A stretch of DNA of 64,000 bases, taken from Paraburkholderia ribeironis. Its GTDB lineage: Bacteria; Pseudomonadota; Gammaproteobacteria; Burkholderiales; Burkholderiaceae. The notes beneath the pieces are model-generated. The model saw only the letters and a list, made by a program, of their open reading frames with translations. It was not told where the DNA came from and made no database searches. The stretch lies in assembly GCF_900019265.1 (NCBI RefSeq), contig NZ_CYGX02000012.1, forward strand, positions 62,001 to 126,000. Direction: 5' to 3'. Below are positions 1 through 8,224 of the stretch, in pieces. How positions within the stretch are numbered: position 1 is the stretch's first letter; each line of letters opens with the position of its first letter. Made by a program: the position numbers and the translations under genes.

Positions 1-627
1 AACGACGCCTCCCACCCGGGCACTGACGCTTCCGCCTACGAAGCAGCTTTCCCAGCGTTCGAGACCGCCGTACCACACGCGAGGCTTCGTGCCCAGATTG
101 GGCCGCAAAACCTTGAGCCCTTCGCGCCGGGCCTTTTCCGCCATCGCTGCGTCTTCGAGCCTGACGGTCTCGAAGACGCCAGTGGGGCAAACCTGTTCGC
201 ATCGCGGATGCCGCCAACCCTGGTCGAGCAGATGCGCATCGAAGATCCAGGTCTGCGGCAGTTGCAGTTCCTCGTTCCACACTATCGCCTTGTACGGACA
301 GGACTTCACGATGTCCTTCCGGCCTCGTGCCTTGTCCGGATCAATAATGACGATGCCGTCGGCGCGCTTGCGGATTGCGTCGCCGCCCACTCGCATGCAT
401 GGCGCTTCATCGCAGTGATTGCACATCACCGGCAAGTACGTTGTTTCGACCATGTGGGAATGGCCCTGCACGCGACGCAAGATGCGAATGGGGCTTTCGG
501 CACTGGCCGCGGCAGTTGCGGAGTAACCGGGGAAATCATTGCCAACGTGCTCGTCTCGCGAGGCGATGACGCAGTTCTGGCAGTTCTCGCATTGCCCAAC
601 CTTGATAACCAGATTCCACTTGCTCAT
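1..627 (-). CDS. Iron-sulfur subunit of a transhydroxylase/resorcinol hydroxylase-type molybdenum enzyme (3' end outside window)
   Basis: This is the electron-transfer partner of the molybdopterin subunit encoded 10 bases upstream; the frame is open to the window edge, giving 209 residues. ATG at 627 follows a GAGGAG ribosome site. Cysteine motifs are visible at about residues 13-19 (CENCQNC), 80-88 (CNHCDEAPC), 123 (SCPYK) and 162-167 (CEQVCPTG). Compared from memory with the pyrogallol transhydroxylase small subunit, which has twelve ligands for three [4Fe-4S] clusters, the fourth cysteine of the first motif is serine, and the CxxC that normally precedes AHLL is replaced by W and D. Nine motif cysteines remain, so two clusters seem likely. 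Family assignment is good; the exact reaction is inferred. Confidence 0.85.
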   Translation of the reverse strand, partial: MSKWNLVIKVGQCENCQNCVIASRDEHVGNDFPGYSATAAASAESPIRILRRVQGHSHMVETTYLPVMCNHCDEAPCMRVGGDAIRKRADGIVIIDPDKARGRKDIVKSCPYKAIVWNEELQLPQTWIFDAHLLDQGWRHPRCEQVCPTGVFETVRLEDAAMAEKARREGLKVLRPNLGTKPRVWYGGLERWESCFVGGSVSARVGGVV

Positions 628-637
628 TGTGTGCTCC

Positions 638-3616
638 TCACGCTGCGCGACCGAGCATGAACGCATCGGCGCCTTTCCACTTTTCAATCTGCACGAGGCA
701 TGAATTCGGGCTCATGCTGCTCGTGCCCGCCGTCTGGGGCCGATCAGGGGTGAGCATGTTCATGCATCCGCCGATTTCAACGCGCTCGCCGTCTACTTCG
801 ATCAGCTGGAATTCGGCGCTCGCCTCGTATGACTTGACCACACCGGCGGTGACCAGAGGCGATACGTCAGCCGCACAGATGACGGCGCCCCGGTCGTTGT
901 AGACCTTGACGAGATCGCGCTGGGCAATGCCCCGGGCCGCCGCGTCGGCGGGGCCGAGCCGCAGCAGCCAGAAGCGATGCCCGCCAATCAACGCGCGATG
1001 ATCTTCGACGCTGTTGACCGACGAGTTCTTGCCGTCGCAATGCGTGTGGAAACTGTACCGGCTGTGAGTAGCGATTAGTTGCAACGGATAGCGCTGAGCC
1101 AGTTCTGAGCGCAGCCCCTCCCAGGACGGGATGTATCGGTTCAGCGGCGGCCGCTCCGGGTTGTCGGCGGTGTGCCGCTTCAGCAATTCCGGCACGAACT
1201 CGAGCTTGCCGCTGGGCGTCTGCAGCCCCATGCCGAACTTCTCGGCGTACTGCGACGGCAGCGGATGCGGTTCCTGCAAGTCCTTGCGCCGGCCTTCCGC
1301 GAACCACCGCATGTCCACTGGATGTCGCAATTCCGGCTTTTCGGGCGGCACGACGAAATAGCCTTTGCGGCAAAACTCACGCCACGAAATGTGATCCGGC
1401 AGATCGGACGAGTCGAACACCCGTTTGACCCAATCGAGTTCGCCGCATCCCTCGGTGAACACGCCGCCAAGGCCGAGACGCGTCAGAATCGCGGTGAAGA
1501 TGTCGTAATCGGAGCGAGACTCGCCCAGAGGCTCGATGCATTTGTGCTGCAGCGTCATCATGCGATGATTGACTGTGCTATAGCCATGATGCGCGTAGCC
1601 GCCGGAATTCGACCATTCGCCGATGTCCCATCGTTCCAGCGACGTGCACGCCGGCAGAATGATGTCGGCGAACTGCGCCTCGCCCTCCATCCAGATCGAC
1701 TGATTGACCACGAACTCGATGCTCGGGTGCCGGTAGGCGTCGGCCCAGCGTCCGGATTTCGTGACCGTGCTGAACGCAGACCCGCCATAGCGATAGATCA
1801 TGTGGATCGGTGAATAGCCCGGCATCGGGTAGCTGAACGGCGCGAACTGGGCTTCCTGGGACATGCCGTCCCAGAGGTAGCCCGTTGCGTGGCCGTTGAT
1901 GATCGCATCCGGTAGCTGCTGCCGCGGGACCATCTGCTTGACGGGATTCATGGTCAGGATGTGCGGCATGCGCTGATAGTTGTTCACCGCATTCGCGGTC
2001 CACGCGAGATCGCCCGACATGCCGCCGTCCGCGTAGCCGGGAAAATAGAAGTGCAGATCGTGCGGAACGCCGATCTCGAGACAGCCGAAATTCACGCCCG
2101 GCTTACCCCAGCCCTGCATCGCCATCAGCATGATCATGCAGCGCGCCCATTGGGCTCCCGTCGCACCGCGTCCCGCCCCACCGAATCCCGCGCCCGTCAT
2201 CCCGACGGCAAGATAGACCTTCTTGTTCCCCCACAGGCGCGCGAGGGCGCGAACGTCCTTGGCGGGCACGCCAGTTTCCAGTTCCTGCCACTCGGGAGTT
2301 TTGGGTACGCCATCCGTTTTGCCTGTCAGATAGGCCCCCCACTCATCGAATCCGGTCGTCCGGCTAGCGACGTAGTCCTTGTCGTATAGCCCCTCCACGA
2401 GCCACACATACATGATCGCGGTGGCGAGGGCCGCATCCGTTTGCGGCCGGATGGGAACCCAGCGGCCGCCCAGCAACTGCGCGGTCGGATTGCAGTGCGG
2501 ATCGATATGGACGAACTCGATGCCCAGTTCTCTCGCCCACAGACGCCGCGGCGTACCTTCAAACCCGCCATAGGCGCCGTTGGTGCTTTCCGGGTCGCAG
2601 GACCAGAAAACGATCATGTCGGCTTCCTTCAGGCAATCCTCGATACCACCATAGCCGGACGGCACGCCAACGCGCATCGAGTTGCCGAAGTGATGCATGG
2701 CGCCCCAGTACCATCCTTCCCAGCTGTCCGGATTCGCGGCGACCCGCGTAAAGCCAATCAGATTGGCAAAGCGCGTGAGCGCGCTGAGGTAGTAGCCGAT
2801 ATTGCCCCACTGGTGGTGCGACGACATCGGGAATGTAATGGAACCGGGACCGTGAACGCGCTTTTGCCGGTTGATTTCTTTCGCGACGATGTCCAGCGCC
2901 TCGTCCCAGCTGATCGGCACATAGCCGGACTTGCCACGGTTCTGCGGATTGCGTTCCCCATCAGGATCGAAATCGACCCGCTTCATCGGATGAAGAATGC
3001 GCTTGTCCGAGTAGACGAGCGACTTGATCGCCAACGCGTGCGGCGCGACCAGGCCGCGCCGTGGCGGGCTGAAACGGCGTCCGCGCGCCTCGATCTCCCA
3101 GCTCGGAGCATCCTTGCTATCCAGATCGATAGGCGTCACGCGAACGATGCGTTCATCCTTCACGTAGACGAACAAAGGGCCACCGTTCGTGCAGGTGGTA
3201 TAGCGGCGCGTGCCGTCCCGCACGGGCGTGCCCATCGGCAGGCTGACGGTTTGCATCATGCTCAGCGTTTGCATGAACCAGACCAGCAGCTCATCGTCGC
3301 CCTCTGTGACCACCTTGAAATTTTTCGCGGCATGGATGATTTCGGCCTGATCCGGACTCGGCGAAAGGAATTTCAGGGCGGTGGCGACATCCTTGAATAG
3401 CATGCAGACGTCGGCTTGCGGATGCTTGCACGCACACGACCGGATGCGGCCGTCCCTGATCTCAATGACGCGACCGAGGCTTCGATCCATCAGCCCGATC
3501 CAGGCGACCAGATCGCGCTCCTTGAGGCGCTCTCGATATTCAGGGAAACGACGCGCCGTCAGCTCGAGCACTTTGGGCAACGCAAACAGAATGGATTTGA
3601 GCACCTGTCGTTTCAT
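638..3616 (-). CDS. Molybdopterin oxidoreductase, pyrogallol transhydroxylase/resorcinol hydroxylase-like, with N-terminal SCP2-like domain
   Basis: This is a predicted DMSO-reductase-family catalytic subunit of 992 residues that would hydroxylate or transhydroxylate a phenolic ring. The start at 3616 has a GGTGGA ribosome site; an in-frame extension to 3706 is less likely. Residues about 140 onward follow the transhydroxylase pattern: TNGGP, SSHHQWGN (His267/268), NPDSWEGW (Asp297, Ser298, Trp299) and FYFPGY. In the Pelobacter enzyme the equivalent His, Asp and Ser (Mo ligand) form the active site, with the same 30-residue His-Asp spacing. No N-terminal [4Fe-4S] motif is present, as in that family. 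About 120 extra N-terminal residues resemble an SCP2 sterol-carrier domain (ADV..LF, FKVVTEGD). It forms a unit with the iron-sulfur subunit downstream. Confidence 0.85.
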   Translation of the reverse strand: MKRQVLKSILFALPKVLELTARRFPEYRERLKERDLVAWIGLMDRSLGRVIEIRDGRIRSCACKHPQADVCMLFKDVATALKFLSPSPDQAEIIHAAKNFKVVTEGDDELLVWFMQTLSMMQTVSLPMGTPVRDGTRRYTTCTNGGPLFVYVKDERIVRVTPIDLDSKDAPSWEIEARGRRFSPPRRGLVAPHALAIKSLVYSDKRILHPMKRVDFDPDGERNPQNRGKSGYVPISWDEALDIVAKEINRQKRVHGPGSITFPMSSHHQWGNIGYYLSALTRFANLIGFTRVAANPDSWEGWYWGAMHHFGNSMRVGVPSGYGGIEDCLKEADMIVFWSCDPESTNGAYGGFEGTPRRLWARELGIEFVHIDPHCNPTAQLLGGRWVPIRPQTDAALATAIMYVWLVEGLYDKDYVASRTTGFDEWGAYLTGKTDGVPKTPEWQELETGVPAKDVRALARLWGNKKVYLAVGMTGAGFGGAGRGATGAQWARCMIMLMAMQGWGKPGVNFGCLEIGVPHDLHFYFPGYADGGMSGDLAWTANAVNNYQRMPHILTMNPVKQMVPRQQLPDAIINGHATGYLWDGMSQEAQFAPFSYPMPGYSPIHMIYRYGGSAFSTVTKSGRWADAYRHPSIEFVVNQSIWMEGEAQFADIILPACTSLERWDIGEWSNSGGYAHHGYSTVNHRMMTLQHKCIEPLGESRSDYDIFTAILTRLGLGGVFTEGCGELDWVKRVFDSSDLPDHISWREFCRKGYFVVPPEKPELRHPVDMRWFAEGRRKDLQEPHPLPSQYAEKFGMGLQTPSGKLEFVPELLKRHTADNPERPPLNRYIPSWEGLRSELAQRYPLQLIATHSRYSFHTHCDGKNSSVNSVEDHRALIGGHRFWLLRLGPADAAARGIAQRDLVKVYNDRGAVICAADVSPLVTAGVVKSYEASAEFQLIEVDGERVEIGGCMNMLTPDRPQTAGTSSMSPNSCLVQIEKWKGADAFMLGRAA

Positions 3617-3843
3617 CGTTCCACCCGAAATGAGACGTTGCTGTAAAGAGATGGCATAGAGGCATGCTCGACCGTTACTCCCGCGCGATTGAACGGACCC
3701 GTGCAACGCGTTGTTACATCGGAGCGTGCGTGATCAGCGTGGCTCGAAGAGCCGCTTTCGACCTCTTTGTTGTGCATTGGTATCTCTTGCTTGGTTGAAC
3801 GTCTGCCGCCATGTCGGGTCCCGGCGAACGCTATTCGCACGGG

Positions 3844-4584
3844 CTAAAACGTGTAGGCGATGTTCAGGAAAACGTTAACGGGATTGATCCGGATCGTCGA
3901 TCGGGAAACGATATGCGTGCCATTAGCCGTCGTGCCGTCCAGCGTAAGGTGAGTTTTTACGGGAACGTAACCGACAGCGGCTCCGACTGACCAATGTTTT
4001 GTGACCGCGTAATATGCCCCGATCTCAAATACCGGATTCCAGGATGAGCTTAGTGATCCCTGCGCCGACCCGCCTGGGCCAAGGTTATCAGTGACAAACT
4101 GACTATTAGTTGTGCGAACCTGTGTGAACCACGTGTAGTTCACGCCCAATCCGACGAAAGGACGGAATTTCGACTGTGCCTCAAACAGGTGATATCGAAG
4201 GACGATAGCGGGCGGTATCGGTCGCGTCGACCCGAGGGTTCCATACTTCGCGAGCGTGCCATCACCAACCAGATTCACTGTCAGTGGGAGGCCAATGAGT
4301 GTGGCGACGCCGATGTGGTCGGTGACGTAGTACTCGGTGGTAATTCCCATCGTGTCCGTGGAGCTCGCGTGCGCCCCGGTACCGGGTAGTTGCTGATTCA
4401 CCGTGATTCCACCAACGCTTTCCACGGTGAGCGGTGTTGCACTACTCTGTGGCGCGACGTGAAGCCACCCTGTCGCCAGAGTAAAGCTTCCAGCCGTCTG
4501 AGAATTCGCACTATCAGCAAGCGCGGCCGAGCAGATACAAACTGCCATACCGGCAGAGCGAACCGTTCTTCTGTAATTCCTCAA
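3844..4584 (-). CDS. OmpW-family outer membrane protein
   Basis: This is a small beta-barrel outer-membrane protein of about 246 residues, probably a hydrophobic-compound channel serving the surrounding aromatic catabolic genes. A TTG at 4584 is preferred because AGGAGA lies about 6 bases upstream; a GTG at 4629 gives 15 more residues but a poorer leader. The N-terminus has basic residues and then a hydrophobic stretch (AGMAVCICSAALA) consistent with a signal peptide. The rest is alternating hydrophobic/polar strands with OmpW-like segments (VGLGVNYTWF, VGAAVGYVPVK) and a C-terminal aromatic residue (IAYTF), the usual BAM insertion signal. It has its own 290-base upstream gap. Family is fairly clear; substrate is inferred from neighbours. 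Confidence 0.75.
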   Translation of the reverse strand: MRNYRRTVRSAGMAVCICSAALADSANSQTAGSFTLATGWLHVAPQSSATPLTVESVGGITVNQQLPGTGAHASSTDTMGITTEYYVTDHIGVATLIGLPLTVNLVGDGTLAKYGTLGSTRPIPPAIVLRYHLFEAQSKFRPFVGLGVNYTWFTQVRTTNSQFVTDNLGPGGSAQGSLSSSWNPVFEIGAYYAVTKHWSVGAAVGYVPVKTHLTLDGTTANGTHIVSRSTIRINPVNVFLNIAYTF

Positions 4585-4872
4585 GTGTCTTCTCCTGTCT
4601 CGTTGGCTAACTATTTTTTTCGTGTACACAGCTGTAACGATCCGCTCACTTCGCTCCGGATCGTTGTGTCGGCCCTCATATGTTCAGACCGCGCCCCACA
4701 ATTACTTAGCCGACTTTTTAAGTAGTTATACTGAATGTTCAGACACGATTCGCTCCCATCCTTGCAGTGCTTTCTGTCCTCCCTGCCACATCGTTCCCTG
4801 AACTAAAGCAGTCCAGTTACACGTCCCTTTGCCTTTGGTGCAGTTGCCAGTGTTCCTCAATTGCCCGGCACG
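4585..4872. other. Intergenic region upstream of the OmpW gene
   Basis: This gap of about 290 bases separates the OmpW gene from a small hypothetical gene. It is locally AT-rich around 4690-4740, suggesting that an additional promoter serves the OmpW and molybdenum-enzyme genes. No convincing gene, hairpin terminator or repeat was seen. Confidence 0.4.
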
Positions 4873-5112
4873 TTAGTGAACGCGCATCACCGGCCGCTCA
4901 CCCTCAGGCGGGAACACGCGCCACGAACCGTCGCGGTGCCGGAAGAAAAACAGCCCAACCGGCCCTTTCGGCAAAAGTAGCTCGATGTGTACATAGGTCG
5001 CCTGATTCGACTGGCCGCGACCAAATCGGGTAACCCGCACCGGCGTCTCAGAAGTTGGTGCAAGCCATTTTGCAACAAGCGAACGCAAGGTCCTTTCTGA
5101 TCCAATATCCAT
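4873..5112 (-). CDS. Small conserved hypothetical protein
   Basis: A 79-residue basic soluble protein with no recognised catalytic motif. ATG at 5112 is preferred because GGGGAAGA sits just upstream; a TTG at 5124 adds four residues. It contains RTLRSLVAKWLAP near the N-terminus and a GLFFFRHRDGSWRVFPPE segment near the end, a composition I associate with short hypothetical proteins found repeatedly in Burkholderia genomes. There is no signal peptide or membrane segment. It lies 114 bases downstream of the acyl-CoA ligase in the same direction, so it may be cotranscribed, but nothing ties it to the pathway. Function unknown. Confidence 0.5.
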   Translation of the reverse strand: MDIGSERTLRSLVAKWLAPTSETPVRVTRFGRGQSNQATYVHIELLLPKGPVGLFFFRHRDGSWRVFPPEGERPVMRVH

Positions 5113-5226
5113 CTTCTTCCCCAACCAAAACCATTGCTCTAGCTGCTAACCGATGACATAAGCCGTATTGGCGCGACATCGGGGCACGTACGCGCGACTG
5201 AACGTGCCGTCGACCCGGGAGTCACG

Positions 5227-7236
5227 TCACTCCCGCCCGCTGGGCGTCTCAATCGCTGTGGCGCTCTCACGGTTGCTTTGTGGAGTCGCCGGGACGGAGA
5301 GCGAAAAGGCGAACGGAAAGCGCCCAAGCGTGGAACCCGCCAATTCCTCGGCCTCAGCGCTGAGGAGTTCGACGTGAGCTGAAATCCCGCGTGAGGTGTC
5401 TTCAATAATGCTAACGATCGCATCTTTGACGCCAGCTTCCACGAGCGCCGACCGTAGCGCGTCCGCCGTTTCTCGCCGTTTCAGCGCTGGCTTGAAGATC
5501 TTGCCGACGCCCGTCAGGGGCATCGCATCGACGACCCGTATGGCCTTCGGAAACGCGGCGCGCTCGCTGATCTCGGCACGCAGAAACTCGGCCAATTCTG
5601 CTTCGGTTGCTGTCACGCTTGGCTTTAGCTGGACATAAGCGACCGGCAGTTCGCCCGCGTGCATATCGGGACGCCCTACTGCTGCGGCGATCTGGACCGC
5701 AGGATGGCGATGCAGTGCTTCTTCGATTCCAGCCGGGTCGATGTTGTGTCCGCCCCGGATAATCAGCTCCTTCTTCCGGCCGGTGAGCCAGAAGTAGCCG
5801 TCGGCATCGCAGCGCCCGAGATCGCCGGTATTGAGCCAGCGCTCGCCATCACACAGCTCCACCCAGATCCCACTGTCCTGCTCGGGCCTGGAATAGCCAA
5901 TGAACACGTTCGGGCCGGAGATCACCAGTTGGCCCACCTCGTCCGCAACGCAATCCCGTACATAACGGCCGGTTTCATCGACCACCACTGCCTTCATCGC
6001 CTGTCCAGGCAGACGAAGGCCAATCGAACCGGCCCTGCGCTCCCCAAGCGGTGGATTAGCGCTGCTAACGCAGGTACCTTCGGTGAGACCGTAGCCTTCA
6101 AGGATGCTTATCCCTGTACGATGCTGGAAAGTGCGAAGCAGTTCGACCGGCATCGGCGCGGCGCCGCACAGACCATACTCGAGCGAGCTGATATCGTGCT
6201 CGCCAACCGGAACGTCCAGCAGTGACCCGTAGAGCGTTGGAACACCGCTGAAGAAGTTGATGCGGTAATGCTCGACGATTTCCCAGAAGCGCTTTACAAC
6301 GCCCTCACCCCGATACCCTTGCGGTGTGCCAAGGACGACGTGGGCACCACGCGAGAATGCCAACAGACCTGTCACCATCACGGCGTTGACGTGAAAAAGC
6401 GGCAATCCGCAAAACATCGTTTTCCCCGGACCAATGCTTTCGCCGAAGAATTGAGCCGCGTTCCACGCATTGGCCACCTCATTGCCATGCCGGCGCATCG
6501 CAATCTTCGGCAGTCCCGTGGTGCCGCCCGTGCAGAAGCACGACGAAAGATCATCGATGCTCATCCGACGCGGGCCGTTGAGCGCGACGCCGGACTCGCT
6601 CGCGATTGCGGCGCTGAAGTCGTGGATTCGAATCTGCGCTGGAACCGCGCTTTGCACACCGCCCTCGCCATGCAGCCTCGCACTCTCGCCACGCTGCAGC
6701 ATCCGGGCTGCAAATCCCTTTTCTCCCGGAATCCGGTCGGCCAGATTGACGAGCACCAGATCCCGCAAGGCGGAGACCTTGGGCAACACCGATTGCACTT
6801 TTTGCCAAAGGTCAGTCCCAGGAAACGGCGCGAGTGTTATGAGTACGCTGGCGCCTGAGGCATTGAGCAGCTCACCGATGGCTTCCGCTTCGAGCATTAG
6901 GTTGATCGCGCAGACAATCCCCGCCGCTTCGCCTCCCCAGATAACGAAGTGCGTTTCTGGCAGATTCGGCAGCACATAGGCGACGACAGTGTCCCGTTCC
7001 ACGCCCAGTCGCGAGAGCATGTTTGCAGTGCGCGTGATGTCGCGCACCAGTTCGCTGTACGTCCAGCGCTGCGGGCTCGCGTAATCGTCGGCTGTTACGA
7101 AGAACGAAAGCGCCGGTGCCGATGGATTAATGGCGGCGCCCCGGCAGATCATCTCGTAGGTACTCGAAGGTAGATTCGCCAGTTGTCCTTGCGTTTCGAT
7201 GGCCCGAATATCGTCTACGTTTGCCACGCCTTTCAT
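5227..7236 (-). CDS. AMP-forming acyl-CoA ligase
   Basis: An ANL-superfamily ligase that activates a carboxylic acid to its CoA thioester via an acyl-adenylate, 669 residues. Adenylation motifs are clear: CTGGTTGLPK (about 235-244), YGLTEG, NTGDLGRCDADGYFWLTGRKKE, and the C-terminal TGVGKIFKP with the catalytic lysine. The tail after that lysine is long, roughly 90 residues, ending in a Ser/Pro/Glu-rich segment. Its ATG overlaps the stop of the upstream FAH-family gene by four bases (7233-7236), implying translational coupling. In context it probably activates an aromatic acid or a ring-cleavage product; the substrate cannot be read from the sequence. Confidence 0.85.
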   Translation of the reverse strand: MKGVANVDDIRAIETQGQLANLPSSTYEMICRGAAINPSAPALSFFVTADDYASPQRWTYSELVRDITRTANMLSRLGVERDTVVAYVLPNLPETHFVIWGGEAAGIVCAINLMLEAEAIGELLNASGASVLITLAPFPGTDLWQKVQSVLPKVSALRDLVLVNLADRIPGEKGFAARMLQRGESARLHGEGGVQSAVPAQIRIHDFSAAIASESGVALNGPRRMSIDDLSSCFCTGGTTGLPKIAMRRHGNEVANAWNAAQFFGESIGPGKTMFCGLPLFHVNAVMVTGLLAFSRGAHVVLGTPQGYRGEGVVKRFWEIVEHYRINFFSGVPTLYGSLLDVPVGEHDISSLEYGLCGAAPMPVELLRTFQHRTGISILEGYGLTEGTCVSSANPPLGERRAGSIGLRLPGQAMKAVVVDETGRYVRDCVADEVGQLVISGPNVFIGYSRPEQDSGIWVELCDGERWLNTGDLGRCDADGYFWLTGRKKELIIRGGHNIDPAGIEEALHRHPAVQIAAAVGRPDMHAGELPVAYVQLKPSVTATEAELAEFLRAEISERAAFPKAIRVVDAMPLTGVGKIFKPALKRRETADALRSALVEAGVKDAIVSIIEDTSRGISAHVELLSAEAEELAGSTLGRFPFAFSLSVPATPQSNRESATAIETPSGRE

Positions 7237-8189
7237 GCTGCCTCTTCGACAACGACGTTATGCTGGACGCCCAGATTGATGGAGCGGTCGTGGCTGACGA
7301 TCTGTGCCTCCACGACATCCCCTACCTGGAGGTACTGTGGCCTCTCCTCCTGCATCTTCAGGAAAAGCCGCCATTTCTCCGCTTCTGGCAGCATCGCTGC
7401 GGCGCGCTGCTTCAGGGGTGACGGAATGCTCAGTGCACAACCCGACGGCGTGCCCGTTGCGAGCAGGTCACCGGTGTGCAGGTTCTGTACACCTGAAAGC
7501 TCCGTCAAGGTCTCTGCCGGGCCATAGACGAGGCCAGCAGTGGTGTCATTCTGGCGGACGGTACCGTTCACCGTGAGCGTCAGCACCAGCTCCTTCAACT
7601 TCGGAATGTCATGCTTCTCGAGCAGGCAAAGGTAAGGACCGACAGGGCCAAAAGTCCGGTAGCTCTTGCCCTTGTAGAACTGCATCTGCGGAATCTGGAT
7701 ATCGCGTGCGGAATAGTCGTTGACGATCACAGCGCCAGCAATGTATTCATGCAGGTTTTCGTCGGTGACCGTTTCACGGGACGTGATATCGCGTTTGAGC
7801 ACGAGACCGAGTTCGATCTCATAGTCAAGGAACCGCACCGCGTCTGGTTTCACGACGTGGGAGTTGGCTGGAACGATGCAGCTCGTTGCCTTCGTGAAGA
7901 TCATGTTGAACTTCTTCACGTCCGGGTCCATGCCGGATTCGATCATATGCTGGCGATAGTTCGCGCCCTGACAGATGAACTGCTGGTTGGCGGTCACAGG
8001 CGACAGCCACTGCACGTCCGGCTCGGGAATCCTCGGTCCGTCCAGCACGAGCAGCCGCTCGACCGGATTGGCCTCGATAAACCCGGCAGTCGATCTGAAC
8101 TCGCCGGGAACCGGTGTGATAGCGCCATCAGCGATCACGCCCCACTGGGGGCGACCTTGGTGCAGGTAATGCAGAACGTGAACTGCCAT
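7233..8189 (-). CDS. Fumarylacetoacetate hydrolase (FAH) family protein
   Basis: A predicted hydrolase, decarboxylase or isomerase acting on ring-cleavage products, 318 residues. The ATG at 8189 (MAVHVLHY) has a GGAGA ribosome site; the open frame to 8363 is out of line with family length. Family features are the QGANYRQH segment, the metal-binding LDYEIELGLVLKRD region with its Glu pair, the NDYSARDIQ motif, KSYRTFGPVGPYL, and TGTPSGCALS near the end. It lies 35 bases downstream of the dioxygenase and is coupled to the ligase that follows. In meta-cleavage pathways such enzymes process the dioxygenase product, so these two genes likely act in sequence. Exact reaction unknown. Confidence 0.85.
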   Translation of the reverse strand: MAVHVLHYLHQGRPQWGVIADGAITPVPGEFRSTAGFIEANPVERLLVLDGPRIPEPDVQWLSPVTANQQFICQGANYRQHMIESGMDPDVKKFNMIFTKATSCIVPANSHVVKPDAVRFLDYEIELGLVLKRDITSRETVTDENLHEYIAGAVIVNDYSARDIQIPQMQFYKGKSYRTFGPVGPYLCLLEKHDIPKLKELVLTLTVNGTVRQNDTTAGLVYGPAETLTELSGVQNLHTGDLLATGTPSGCALSIPSPLKQRAAAMLPEAEKWRLFLKMQEERPQYLQVGDVVEAQIVSHDRSINLGVQHNVVVEEAA

Positions 8190-8224
8190 TTGTCGATCTC
8201 CGGATTCGATGAAGAGGGGTTGCT

